Source of the DNA: Tetradesmus obliquus
Lineage: Eukaryota > Chlorophyta > Chlorophyceae > Sphaeropleales > Scenedesmaceae
DNA: 64,000 bases
Reading direction: 5' to 3'
Assembly (NCBI GenBank): GCA_030272155.1
Contig: CP126202.1
Location: 1,240,001-1,304,000, forward strand
In this document: positions 1-12,510 of the stretch, one piece after another
Numbering within the stretch: the first letter of the stretch is position 1
How the letters are laid out: each line of letters starts with the position of its first letter
Notes under the pieces: generated by a model
The model's input: only the letters and a program-made list of their open reading frames with translations
What the model was told of the DNA's origin: nothing
Database searches by the model: none
Made by a program: the position numbers and the translations under genes

Positions 1-1379
1 CTTGACCAGTGCGCGGGCCTTGGCGTCCTTGCTCTCAAACATGCCAGCCATGCCCTTGAGGATCTGCTGTGCTGGCATGGCGCGCCCGCCAAAGGAGCTG
101 CACAGCAGGCAACAACAAAAAGGGAACAGCCCATGCAGAGTAAATTACGCAGATCCAAGCCATCTCGGGCATGTGTGTGGATTTCATGCGGCACACATGG
201 TAAGCAGCTGCTACTGTGGTGCACTTGCTCCTGTCAGACACTTGACTGATACGCTGGCACAAGACAGCTGTGGAACATGCATACGTGCGCACAATGAAAC
301 TATGCTTGCATGATGGGGCCTGTTGTGCTGTCGGCCGGCGCCGCTGCTACAAATAGTTGCATCACAGTTGCCACAGCTGCTGGTGAGACTGCAGCCGAGG
401 GCTACCACAACTGCTGCTGGCAATGTGTGCGCTGCTCTGCAGCTGCATGCAGCAGGCTGTGATGCTACCCACCGCACGAGGAACAGCGTGGCATCCAGTG
501 CTCCCACCACCACCTTTGGCACCTTGTGGCTGTAGCCCTCAACAAGAGCAGTCTGCAGGACAGCACACACAGCACAGCATGAAGAGCAAGCAAAGGTATG
601 TCCTGTAGGTGTGTGTTTGACAAGGCCGCTGCAGTCTTTGCTTGCAGTGTGCGACACAGCTTGGGACCGCTGACGTGCATCCTGTTGCGTGCACCTCCTG
701 GTGCGAAGCTCGTGCAACCTTGCTATTAAGCTGACGCAGTGCGGTGGCCACAGCTGTTTCTGCTGGCCCTGCTGGCGCTGCGAGTGATATGCAAGGGCCG
801 CCATCATCTGCAGACAGATGCAGGGGATGCGCACCGTTACTTTCTCCGCTTGCTCCACCTCCACAAAGGCTGCCAGGCAGTCATTGCCTTTTGCAACCGT
901 GCTGGGGCGTGACCCCAGGGCCTTGGCAACTATGTTGCTGCTAACTGAGCGTGCAATTCTGGAGGCAGCAGCATCGCTGGCCTTCTCCAGGAATGCCTGC
1001 AAGGCTTCCAGCGCTTTATCCAGCGCTGCAGCGTTGCCATCAGCTGATGCCTTGGGGAACACGTCGGCTGCAAGTCATGGTATGCAGCAGTGGTACGTGA
1101 GCAGCAGCACGCTTTGCGGAGCAACAGCTGCATGAGAGCCAAGACAGCAAGGCTGAAGTGGGTGTGCTGACAGCAGTAGAGCAAAGCAGTACCCCGAAGC
1201 AGCTACTCCAGGCACCCACCAAACTCCGCCAGGCAAGGATCTGAATCATCGAAGACCGAGCTGCACTTTGATTTGATGAACTCGTAGGCAGCAGAGCGCA
1301 CTTTCCAGTTTGAGTGGGCTGCCCGCTCTTCAAGGGGCAACTTGGCAGCCTCTGCCAAGACTGTTGCTTCGTCTGCCAT
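1..1379 (-). CDS. MOR1: MOR1/XMAP215-family TOG-domain microtubule protein, N-terminal part
   Basis: Four exons fit in phase: 1220-1379 (ATG at 1379), 841-1067 (its donor could also be at 835), 473-552 and 1-97, the last running off the left edge. The product begins MADEATVLAEAAKLPLEER, then NWKVRSAAYE, and later GSRPSTVAKG, HKVPKVVVGALDATL and PAQQILKGMAGMFES. This is the layout of the first TOG domain of plant MOR1 and animal XMAP215/ch-TOG, which bind tubulin and speed growth at microtubule plus ends. Each TOG domain is a set of paired-helix HEAT-like repeats, and the exons fall between helix pairs. Only about 188 residues of a protein that is normally near 2000 are visible, so later TOG domains cannot be judged. 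The identity rests on remembered family sequence, not on a search. Confidence 0.85.
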
Positions 1380-2213
1380 TCTTACGTATTGTTTATATGT
1401 TGGCAAAGGATACGGAGACTGGCATGCTGCTGCGGTGCTCAACACAAAGGTACTTCCGCTGCATGTGTTTGGGCCAAACAGTATTTGTGTTAAGACTACC
1501 TAGATCGAGGCGATGGATCGATTCCGGCGTAGTGACTTGGATTGTCTCCACCTCCTGCACTCCTCCCGCTTTCAAAATTTCGTGACATGTCACAAGAAGC
1601 AGTTTTGTCTTTTAGACAACTGCTCGCTGGGTAAAACAAGTACCTGGCTTTTGTTTGTTTGTGACACTTGAACTGTCACCCCTCCAGCAACACGACAAGA
1701 ACCAGCACTTGATCTGGTACAATCTCCTGTGTACAAGTGCAGAACCTGCTGGGTGTTGCGGGAATACTACGGTTGTTTCAGAACCATTTTGCGTTTCAGA
1801 CGACTTACAGGCCCTCAGTGACCTTTCCTGTGGTAGAGGCAGCTGGCTCTGCAAGTGGCTCAGCCTGCACTGCGCTGGTAGGGCAGTGCAGCGCAGGAGG
1901 CTGCTTGCATATGCTGAGCGACGTGGGGATGCCACTAACCACCTCAGTTCAGCTTCCATGGCTTGCGGTAAGGCGGTTGTCTCGTAGATGATGTGGCACC
2001 ACTTGCAAATGGCACCAGACACAGCACTGATCAGCAGCAGCTGCCGGTGCTGTGGTGCTGTGGTGTCAGTTTCTGTGGGTTCCAGAGCTCTGAGCATTGC
2101 GTTTACAGCACCTAGATTGCACACCTCATTGGTGCCGCTGAGCTGTCTTAATGGTGAGCCCAACGTTCATCATCGCCAACATCATCATCACCACCACCAT
2201 CATCATCCATGTG
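1380..2213. other. intergenic region between MOR1 start and gene A stop
   Basis: No recognised gene. A minus-strand frame is open from 2163 to 1612 without a convincing start. It could be a 3' exon of gene A: an AG acceptor lies just before the Leu-Ser-Gly codons near 2135, and a possible GT donor sits in gene A near 2260. I see no 33-residue repeat in it, so I leave it unassigned. A short CAT/CAC-rich stretch lies at 2168-2208. Confidence 0.4.
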
Positions 2214-4253
2214 TTACCAAGCCATAGCAACTACAGCAGCTACATTCTGCCTGACCTGTTTCAGCTGCGCCACTGCTGGCACTTGGCAGAGCATCAGCTT
2301 GCTGCGGGCGTTCGAGTGCTCCTCAGCAGCCTGCAGCAGCTGCTCTGCGTCCGCTGCGCTGACATGTGCTGCAGCCGGCAGCTGGCTGAGGTTGCCAACA
2401 TGCTCGATGCCAGCACGCCCTTGTGACAGCGCTGCATGCAGCAGCTTGGCCACAGCGCTGCCGCTCAGTCGCATTGCTGCTGGCATGCAGTACAAGCGCC
2501 ACACATACAGCTTATCGCTCTGCTGTATGGCAATGTCCAGCAGCTGCGCCAGCATGTCAGCTGTCAGGTCCTGTGCTGCAGGCAGGCTGAACAGCCGTGA
2601 TGTGTATGGCCCATTGCTCTGCTGCAAAGTAACCTCTGCTAGTCGCGCCACCATGCTGGCACTCAACTGCTGCACTGCTGGCAAACCAAACAGTTGTGCC
2701 GCACAAAGGTGGCTGTCCTGCTTCCAGGCTGCCTCAAGCAGCTGTGCCACGCTGCTGGCACTCATCTGCGCTGCGGCAGGCAGCCCGCAGAGCTGCTCTG
2801 CCGCTGCAAAGCTGTCTTTGTCCACAGCTGCTTGCAGGAGCTGCGCCAAGGCGTCAGGGCTGAGCTGCTGCGCACTTGCAGGCTGCAGCTTCCGCAGCAG
2901 CACATCTATGCATGTGGTGTCGCCCCAAGACATTAGGAGCTCAAGCACACTCCCCAATGAGGCACCATCCACGTGCTGCAGGATGGATGGCTGTGCTGCC
3001 ATGTGCAGGAACGCCAGCTGATGCCGCCGCGCTGCAGCTGTCACCAACAGCCGGCGCAACAAGCCTGCATTGATGCTGCTTGCTGCTTCTGTGAGTAACC
3101 CAAGAGGCTCCAGCAGTTGTGCTGCTGTCAGTGCTGTGTCGCTGCTGCTGCAGTTCATGCACAGCTGCAGAACGCCAGGCACATACTCCTTTGGCAGCTG
3201 CGCTGCTGCCTGCAACGGCGGCTGGTTCTTCTTGCGTAGCTTGCTCCAGTACCTGCATGAACACAGCAGCCATGTACAGATTTACGGCCGAATGTTTGTT
3301 TCTGGTTGACACTGCTGCTGCTTGATGATGGTCTGCCTGGCCACCATAGTTTGTGTGCTGTGGTGCTACCTGCTGATGCTGCAGTTGCGCAGGGGCATAT
3401 ATTATTATACGACTGCCAACATGCAGCAAGCTGGCAAGCTTCCCATGCAACAGGGCTGGCCATGCCAAGCATTCTTAGGCAGCTCCTGCAGGAAGCTACT
3501 TGGTCAGGGCAAATGGCTGCGCACACTATGCATGCAGCGTGTAGTGCGCCGCACAATATGGCATATTCATGCCATCAGCAGTGCGACTCACCCAGTGCCA
3601 AGCTCAGACTCTGTACAGCAGAGCGTCACAACCTCTGTGGGGATGTCCACTGCCATGCCTAGCTGCTGCTGCGCCTGCACCCACACCTCCACTCCTGCTA
3701 CCATGTTGTTGGCTGCTGCTTCTAATTGCGAGAAGGTCACGCGCAGCCCAGACTTCACAAACCGCTTTGCCACGTGAAGCGGCACGCCTGGCAGGCGAAG
3801 CGCTTGCTGGGCTGCTGTTCCTGCTGTCGCTGCATGGGGAGCAACGTGCAGCAGCCATGCTACTGCGTGAGTGCGCTGCTCATTCTTGCTGACTGAATCT
3901 CTACAGTTGTTTGGAGGTTGTCCTGCTGTAGTTGCTGCGTTGACTGCATCCACCAGCAGGTCAGCTGCATCACTGCAAGCTGTCTCCAGGCAAATCTGCT
4001 TGTACTGCTGGCTGCTGGCTGCAAGGCACGCCAGGCCCTGAATCCCTAGGTGACGGCTGCAATAGTTAACAACATCTGCAAGTTCTGTCCTTGCCTCCCC
4101 ATCCTTGGCTGCAACTGTGGAAGCTCCACGTACTGCTACTGCTGAGGCCTGACTGTTGACCGGTGCTGCAGCTGCCAATGCTCTCCGAAACAAGCACAGA
4201 CAGGCCGAGACACACTGAAATGCTGTATCACTCCGTGTCATCAGTCGTTGCAT
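2214..4253 (-). CDS. gene A: F-box-like protein with 33-residue helical repeats, intact
   Basis: Two exons, 3592-4253 and 2214-3252, joined in phase, give 566 residues. Residues about 60-95 resemble an F-box: a run of hydrophobic positions ending in LGIQGLACLAASSQQYKQI. A middle domain (about 125-215) carries WLL, GVPLHVAKRFVKSG, MVAGVEVWVQAQQQLG, DIP and a Cys pair. The second exon holds a leader helix region (LLVTAAARRHQ) and six repeats of about 33 residues with L-S near the start, QLL-x-A-A-V in the middle and L-P-A-A at the end. Each repeat looks like two helices, so the C-terminal half is probably an alpha-solenoid. Role unknown; by analogy with F-box proteins it may present a target to an SCF ubiquitin ligase. 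Genes B and C share all three parts. A further 3' exon in 1612-2135 is possible. Confidence 0.7.
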
Positions 4254-4927
4254 CCGTGTCGTTGTTTAGGCTCGGCAAGCGCAGCAGATGAGCGGGAACG
4301 TGCCGTGCAACCCGCCCTGCTCTAGGGGACCACTCTCGCTGTCAGTGAGCGTCAAAGATAACAAATTGCACCACGTCTTGAGTGTTACAGCCGCTTCAGG
4401 TGTTTCGACTCAGGGTCAGTGACGCTGGGTGAAGCTGTACACGTTGTACAAAGGACAGGCAGTTTGCACAGCTACGCTCAGGAACACCCGTTCAATGGAG
4501 AAGAGTACAGTAACTTCATGAATCAGGGCCTGTAAGCATGCCGTTGGCTTCCTGGAAAGCAACTATAGACGCTTGGATTTATAGGTTGCAACTGAACCAG
4601 GTGTTATCTCAGATACGCCCCTAGGGTTTGGGTTGGCTCGCCCTGTGTCTGACACCATACAAGTGTCACATTAACAACCCTGATACACAAACATGATGAA
4701 TCATACTACAAGAGACAGCAAGTGAAGAAATGTGGGGGACGCAGGGCCGCTCTGTTGGCAACATGAGATCAGTGTGCACTGCCCAACGTGTTACTACTTT
4801 CAACTTGCGCCTTGCTGCAACAATGATCACAATACGGACAGGGTCCGCAAACCCAAACCCGAGACCCCACACCACACCATTGTTGAAATACCTACAGCAG
4901 CCATGTTTTGCTGTAACAACGACGTAT

Positions 4928-5001
4928 CAGCTTGGAAATCAGCTTGGATATCAGCTTGGAAAAGAGGTGTACAGGAACAGAATCTGTTCCTGTACACCTC
5001 T
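4928..5001. repeat. short tandem repeat followed by a perfect 18-bp inverted repeat
   Basis: Three copies of ATCAGCTTGGA run from about 4926 to 4960. Directly after them, 4963-4980 and 4984-5001 are exact reverse complements of 18 bp with a 3-nt AAT loop. The hairpin lies about 50 nt beyond the stop of gene B, so it could fold in that gene's 3' UTR, or be a scar of a small foldback element. The rest of 4254-5051 shows nothing I recognise. Confidence 0.8.
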
Positions 5002-5051
5002 CTGGAACTTATGGGCAGCTACTGTGTACGGTCATCATCGTTGCTTTCTGC

Positions 5052-7625
5052 CTATGTTTGCAGCTGTGCAAGCTGCAAGCAGCACGCAAGCTCAGCAGGG
5101 ATGCTGTTCAGCAGCTGCGTTCTGCATCCAGCGTCGCCCTGCTGCAGCAGCTGCTGCACAGCGTCAGCACTAAGCTGTGCTACTCCTGGCAGCTGGCACA
5201 GCTGCGCTGTGCAACCAGCACTGCCCTGATGCACAGCTGCATGCAGCAGCTGCAGCACAGCACTGCTGCTGAGCTTTTGTGCTGCTTGAAGCTGGCACAG
5301 CCCCTCAATAGATCCAGGAGCGTCGTTCTCTGCTGCCTGCTGTAGCAGCTGCCACACAGCATCGCTGCTGAGCTGCTGGGCTCCCTGAAGCTGGCACAGC
5401 TGCGCTGTGCAACTTGCACTGCCCCGCTGCACAGCTGCCTGCAGCAGCTCCTCAACAGCTGTGCTGCTCAAAAGGGCAGCCCCTGGCAACCCTAGGATGT
5501 GCTTGGTGCTGTCAGGACTGTCCTGCTGCACAGCTGCTAGCAGCAGCTTCGCAATGGCTGCTTTGCTGCTCTCTTGTGCTGCTGGCAGTCTGCAGAAGTG
5601 CCAAGTGCTGGCAGGACTGTTCTGCTGGATTGCGGTGTGCAGCAGCAGCACAACGCTGCGCTGCTGAGGTCACGCACCTGCTGCATACCGCACAGTAGAG
5701 ATATGCAACCGCAGCTTCCAGGGTCTAAAGAATGAAGACACGCCTCAAGCAAACCGACCATGTCCTTGCTGCTGAGCTGTTGTGCTGCTGGCAGCCTGCG
5801 GAATGCATCTACACCGTTCCATAAGTCACGCCTCACCGACATGTGCAAGAGCTGCAACACACACTCAGGACGCAGCTCTTGTGCTGCTGGGATGTTGCAG
5901 GAATATCGCAAATGCGACCCTAGATCATTCCCTGGGTCACTGCCGACAGCCCCATACTCTAGCGTGTACTGCAGCTGCTGCAGCACACCAGTAGTGCTCA
6001 GCTGCTGGGCTGCAGGCAGCGCCAGCAGCAGCTCTGCACAGTCGTACTCGCCACGCAGCACAGCTGCTCGCAGCAGCTGCAGGACCACGTCCGTGCTCAG
6101 CTGCTGGGCTGCAGGCAACCCTAGCAGCAACCGCGCGCATGCCACTGACCCGCCATGCCGCTGCTGTGGCACAGCTGCCTGCAGCAGCTGCTCCACGACA
6201 CTGACGCTGGATTGCTGGGACGCAGGCAGCTCTAGTAGCAACCCTGAATACTGGAAGCTCTTATGCCGCACAGCTGCGTGCAGCAGCTGCAGGACCACAC
6301 CACTGCCCAGGCCTTCTGCTGCAGGCCTCAGCAGATGCCACATCCTGGCAAGCTGCTGGTCAACTTGTCTGCTTCTGCGTGTCCCAAAAGCAGCCAGCAA
6401 GCTGAGCACCACTTCCAGTGTGGCGCTGTCCATGTGCTGCTGCTGTGCGGCCTCTAACCTTAGCAAGTGGATGGCTGCGCTTGCATGTCTGCGCTTGGCT
6501 GCTGTGATCAGCAGCTTGCGCCGCAATTGCGGCTCTCGCCGCGCTGGCAGGCTATGTGCTGCTGCTTCTGCCACTGTGCGCCTGCTGCTGTTCATAGCCA
6601 GCAGTAAGAGGTCCGGTGTGCTGTTGCGTTGCAGCACCTCCATCAGATGAAATAAGAGTGGCTGCAGCATCAAAACAAGAGACATGCAGCGGAGAAAGAG
6701 AGTGGCAGGCGGGACACAGGATTTATCGCACTTGACACGTGCAAGGTGATGTTGGTGGCAGATACAAGGTAGATATTAGCATCAGTAACTCATGCTCAGA
6801 CACTGCTGTTCAAAATGCATAGTAGCTGCCGGCCGGAAAGTTGCAACAAAACAATTCGCAAGCGCTGTGTATAGGCACCAGGGCTGGTAGAACTTCAGCA
6901 GACTGAAGCCAGCTGTGCCAAACGATCATGCCGATAAATGCAGTAGCAGCCAAGCCAACTTGTAGCAGCAGTACATTATGCATCAGAGGCACGCAGGCAC
7001 ATCCCTTGCTGCTGCAGTGCGCTGAGCCACTTACCCCTTGCAATGGCCAGGTGCTTGGGCAGCAGATGGCTACTGCAGCCTGCGGAATGTCATTGTGCAA
7101 GCCCAGCTCCTGCTGCGCCTGAATCCACACCTCCACACCTGCCACCATGCTGTGCGCAGCATCCACCAGCTGTGCATAGGTTACTGTCATACCAGCTGCT
7201 AGCAGCTGCTTTGCGCAATGCAGCGACATAGCGGGCACCTGCAGTGCGCGCTTCGCCACACCCGCAGCTGCTGCTGATGCTGCTGCAGGGGTATGGATCA
7301 GCAGCCAGGTGACTGCCAGCAAGCGCTGCTGCAGCACCTTTTTAGACACATCAAAATCTGCATGCGGTGTCTCCCCTGCTGCCGCCGCTGCTGCTGCAGC
7401 AGCTGCTGCTGCTGGTGGTGGAGGTGCAGCAGCTGCTGCTGCAGCTGCAGCTGCCGTAGCAGCCAAGTCCAACGCTTGAAGTAGCATGCTGCTACACTTG
7501 GGCAGCAATCCTAGGCTGATGTTCCGCAGCTGCTTGCTGCTGGCTGCGAGGCAAGCCAAGCCCTGCGGGCCCAGATGCTGACAGCAGAACGGCAGAACAT
7601 CGCACACGGTTGCGTCGCCAGCCAT
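5052..7625 (-). pseudogene. gene B: F-box-like, 33-residue-repeat family member with a frameshift
   Basis: Exon 1 (7035-7625) starts MAGDATVCDV and contains the F-box-like segment LGPQGLACLAASSKQL, a polyalanine/proline insert, and the middle domain (WLL, AKQLLAAGM, MVAGVEVWIQAQQELG, DIP, paired Cys). It splices in phase to exon 2, whose first codons start at 6661 (PLLFHLMEV). Exon 2 encodes about 12 repeats, most exactly 33 residues. Near 5655 one base is missing: repeat 6 ends in one frame (DLSSAA) and repeat 7 (LLLHTAIQQ) continues in another, so the single reading frame is broken and the last six repeats are lost from the main product. An in-frame ATG also exists at 7760 but gives an unrelated leader. 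It may be a young pseudogene, a truncated functional protein, or a local base-calling error. Confidence 0.65.
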
Positions 7626-8894
7626 GGTGTTGTAGATCTCGAAGCGATATAGAGTGTGCTGATGTGTTATCCCGAAAATGATGGTACTGCACCAATATGA
7701 TACGACATGCAAGCTCATGACGAAAACCTTGGCACGCGAAGCGGTTGCAGGGTGTAGCATTCAACTAACTTACCAGTAGGGAAGTGTTGCAACAAAGCTG
7801 GGTGGGTGGCAAGCTAGTTGTGGTTCAGGTCTATTGTTCCGCATGTGAAGCTACCAGTGTTTAGTGAAAAGCTCCACAGCCACCCCGGCCACCAAGCTGG
7901 TACAGCTACACTGTAGCGCGTCTGGCACAGCTGTGAAGACGCCATCGCCGAAAAGGGACTCAAAATTTTCCCAGGATAATGTCCATTAACGTGTGAACTT
8001 GTGCCAGGTGTTATTGGTTGTGCGCACAGCCTGCATTCAGCTTACAACTAAGTGGGATGTAGGTTGCTGCACGCATGCTGCAGCACGCATGACCTTAGCA
8101 CAGGCGAGGCACGGCCCACTGAGTTGGGCATGTGGGCAGTGTTTACCGCCCTGCTTGACCTTTGCTAGAGTTTGCACTGATGAAAATAGTTGCTCTTTGA
8201 AGCACTGCAGTGCGAAGTCAATCATAGGCCCTGCCGGGCCCCTGCGGCGGGATAAGCTCGGGGAGCACTGTAACAAACGCCATGGTCCAGCAATTGTGCG
8301 TTAGCTGGTGAGTTTGTGGGACTTGCTATGATACTTGAACTTTACAGCTTGTTCCATAATCCCGTTCGAGCTGGCAGCTGGGCTGTTTGCTGCGTGGTTT
8401 GACCATTTAAACCCGTCATGACCTGAACCCTGCACACACAAACAAGCTGTCACAGCGTACCGTACAGGACCCATGACAAGCGGATATGCTTGCGTTTAAA
8501 GCATATCACGTTCGTCCAGTGCACCCAAAGTACACCTATCGCTGGCTTGACGATTATTGCAAGCACACCCCCCTCGCCTGTGTAGAGAGCGCTAACCTGT
8601 CACCTCATACGTGCGATGAATATGACTCTATGATGAGAGCCAGAGTAGCAGAAGAGTCTCGCTGAGGCCGCAGTACAGTGTACCGCGCACGCCCGGCACA
8701 GCAGCAAAAGCACACCTTGCCTCCACAGCGAGCAATGCAGGCTAACTGGACCTTCGATGCAAGCTGACGCGTGAAACATAATAAATGGCTGCTAAATTCA
8801 GCAGCTGCTGCTTTCCACTGGCACTGGTGTAGCAGGCCAGCTAGCAGCACATAAGCAGCAGGCCAGTGCCTTGGCCAGCAGCAGCATTCACACG
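7626..8894. other. intergenic region between divergent gene B and the 1317-residue ORF
   Basis: About 1.27 kb separating two divergently read genes, so it should hold both promoters. I find no clear TATA box, tRNA or repeat in it, and no ORF with family features. Confidence 0.5.
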
Positions 8895-11800
8895 ATGCTG
8901 CCACCAACCGTGACTGGGTCTGCGTACAGCATTCAGCAAGTAACGAGTCATCAGAACACGACCAACCTCTTCCCAGTCGACCCACTCAGCAGCAGTACCA
9001 TCACGGGCAGCAGCCCCATGATGCCTTGGGACCTGGCAGCCTTGCAGGAACAGGCAGCAGCAGCAGAAGCAGCTGCAGCCGCAACAGCGAAGGCAGCAGG
9101 AAAGCTTCCGCCCGTGCCTGGGTGGAGTTTGCAGCTAAGGCAGCAGCACAGCCTTGCACGACAGCAAGAGGTGGCCAAGCAACACCAGCTCCTGCAAGCC
9201 AGCAAGCCAGCACCGCAGCTGCCTGCTCACCTCCTTGGCAACAATGAGAACAGCACAGCATTCAACTCAGGCAGCAACTGCTTTTCAAGCAAGCAGCAGC
9301 AGGGCAAGGCAGAGCCTCAGCACCCGCTGCTGCAAGCACGCAAGCCCCTACAGCAGCTGGCAGTCAACAACCAGCGGCAGCAACAGCAGCCAGGAGCAGA
9401 TGCGAAGGGCTTCAGTTTCCCAGCCGCGTTCCTCACAGTGCAGGACAAAGCAGCTGTGCAGCCAACCCAGCAGCTTTACAGGCCAGTCACAAGCAACCCT
9501 CACCCAACATGCCAGCCAACTTCAGCAGCACTGGACAGAACTCTACGTGAGACATCCTCCAGCCTGCTGGACAACCCCGCACAGCTTACCAGCTCCAACA
9601 GCTGCAGTACTGCACATCAAGGCGTGCCAGGAGCCCACATGGCAGGAACTGCTTCCAGCACCATTGCCAGCCAAGTACAGGGCCCAACGGCAGTGCCAGC
9701 AGCAGCAGCTCACAGCTTGAGCTTGCAGGAACGCGCCGCAGGCTCAGCTGCACTGCAGCAGACCACCATAGCTTCACTGCTGCAGCAGCAGGAGTGTATG
9801 GCAGGGCTTCCTGTCCTGCAGGAAGCACCTGCCAGCAGTGCCAGCGGTCCCAGTGGCAGCGCAGCAGCAGGCATCCAACGCCAGCCCTCCAACCAAGCAG
9901 GGCAGCACAAGCAGCAGGACGATGCAAGCGGAGCCAACATGGATAGCTGCTATCCTGTTGATGCCGCCCATGGTAGCAGCACTAGCAGCAACGACAATGT
10001 CACTGGAGAGCGGTCAAAAGCGGCGGAGCGCCTAGCCGCATTGGATCAGCTCAAGTCAACACTGGTGCTGACAAGGCAGGCTCTGCAGGAGCATGCTGCT
10101 GCTGCCGCAGTGCGGGGACCACCACACCCTACAGACCCCTTGTTCATGGCCTTTCCTGCAAGCTACAGCAGCAACACCAGCTACCTGGGCGGTGCAGCTG
10201 TGCTGCAGGCCCCAGCACCACCTGCCAACCACAGCAGCAGCAGCATGTTCCAGCCCTTGACCACCAACGTGCCCAACCACCAGGCAGCAGCAAAGCGTCT
10301 GGCAGCCACCCCGAGTGGCACCCCACACAACACACAGCACCTTGGCTCCTTCGCATCAGCTGGTCGCGCCACTCCAGCCACCGGCGGCCTCAGCTGTGGC
10401 AGGCACAGCATGCAGGGGCTGCCTTCAGTCACTGCAGCAGCAGCACTTGCTCACAGCTCGGCACACAGTGGTGTGCCCTTACACTCCAGCACTCAGCAGC
10501 AGCTTGCTGCACCAGCAGGCTCGGCTGCAGCACCAGCCGCCCCTTTCCATAGCAGCATTGTGCACACTGCTGCTCCCTTCGTCAGGGGTGTGCCGCAAGC
10601 AGCATACCAGGCAGCGTACGCAGCCCCAGCTGCTGATCTCAGCACCCAGTCACTTCTAGAGGCAGTGGCAGCAACACTACAGGGAAGCTGTGCAAGCCAA
10701 GATCACAACAGCCATCTGACGCTGCATACAGCAGCAACAACCAATGCTGGCCTACCGCAGTTCCAGGCTGATGTGCAGCCAACAGCCAGCCACGCATATT
10801 ATGCCAGCAGCTCCGGGCACACACCAGCTGCTCCTGCTGCTTCACACAGTGCACAAGCCACCAGTAGCAGCTGCGGCAGCTGTAGCAACGCACCAACAAG
10901 CAGCAGGAGTAGCAGCAGCATTCTGGAGCCCCAGCACCCCTACCAGCACCACTGGCAGCACAGGCAGCGCAGTGCACACCCAGGTCTGCCTGGGTCAACA
11001 GCTGCAGCCAGCAGCAGCATCCTTGACCCATTCACTGCTGTCTCCATGCAGCAGCAGACAGCCAGCACAGCAACCAGCCAGCAGTATGGCTCTGTGGATC
11101 CAGCTCAGCTGCAGCATTTTGCAGGAAACATGATGTCAGTGCCAGGACCAGCACTCATCACCAGCCGATCAGCTGCAGCAGGCAATGTGTCTAGACCAAG
11201 CGTTGAACTGGCAAGGCAGGCTGCAGCTGCAGCTGCTGGCTTGGCTGCAGCAGCGCAGACTAGATCAAGGCCTGGCACACCACGCTACCCAGGCTTAGAG
11301 GCAGCAGCAGGGGCACAGCAGGTTGAGGATGGCAGCACTGCAGAGCGCTGGTCACACTGGAAGCAGGCAGCAGGGCTGCTGCTGCAAGGCGCTTGGATGC
11401 AGCAGCCCGGCCCCGCTGCCACTGCTGCCATGGCTGGGGCTGGTGCACCGGCTGCACCACCTGCAGTACGAAGCACGACGGACATGCGTGAGCACCAGAG
11501 GATGCGACAGCTGCAGCAGCAAGCAGGCTTGCAGCAGGAGAAGCATGGCCCAGCACAGCCAACTGCTGCAGCACCTGCACCAACTGCTAGTGGCAGCATG
11601 GCAGCGGAGACTGTGAGGCATGCAGCGCGTGCGCTGCAGAGGCTGCGCTTGAAGCAGGCGGAGACGGCAGCAGCAGCAATGGCAGCAGCGGCTCAGAAAG
11701 CCAGCACACAGGCGGGGCAGCTGGCTGCTAGCGCTGCTGCAGACCAAGCCATGCCTACTGCTAGCTGCGAGTCTCATGCCCCAAGGCATCATGCAGTACA

Positions 11801-12479
11801 TGACATCTCCTGGCAGCAACCGAGAGACGGGACAGCAAGCCAGCCCTCTGCAGCTGCGACAGCTGGTAGCACGCAAGGCTTGTCAGGACAACTGCTGCAG
11901 CAACTGCAGCGGCTGAAGGCTGTTGCGCTGCAGGACAGTCAAGCTGCTAGACTGGCACATGTTGCTGCCTGCAAGGCAGCAGGGCTGGGCCAGGTCAGTG
12001 ACGAGCATGCTGTGATAAGCAGCGCAACAGCTGTGGGAGTCAGCGGCAGCGATGAGCTGCAGCAAAGGCAGCAGCTCAGCCAAAGCTTGGTCAAAGAAGC
12101 TGGTGGTACTGCTGGTAACGGCGACAGCACGAGGTGCAGCAGCTTGTCTGGGCTCAGCCATTACACCTCAAGTACCCAGGGGAGGTTGGACGCCATGAGG
12201 ATTAGCAGCGGAGGCAGCTGCAGTAGCAGCAGCAGCTGTGCAAGTGCAGAGCCCGACCCAGAATACGTAGCAAAGCAGGATGCTGCAGACATGCAGCTGC
12301 CTGCCAGTGTTTTGGAGGAGCTGCTGATGGCAACAGCAGCTGTGGACAGCGAAAAAGATGCAACCAACCCTGCTGCAAGCACTGCCAGTGCTGCTGCAGC
12401 AGCAGCCAAGACACCGTTGGAGCTGGCAGCAGCTGCAGCAGCAGCAGTGGCTGCATTTGCGGCTGATGCCGATGCTGCT

Positions 12480-12510
<31 letters not shown>

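Noticed and set aside
2278..3020. Ankyrin repeats, suggested by the 33-residue period
   Set aside because: The TPLHLAA and GxT signatures of ankyrin are absent and helix 1 is too long; only the period agrees.
4963..5001. CRISPR or bacterial terminator reading of the inverted repeat
   Set aside because: The genome is clearly eukaryotic, there is a single hairpin, and no spacer-repeat order exists.
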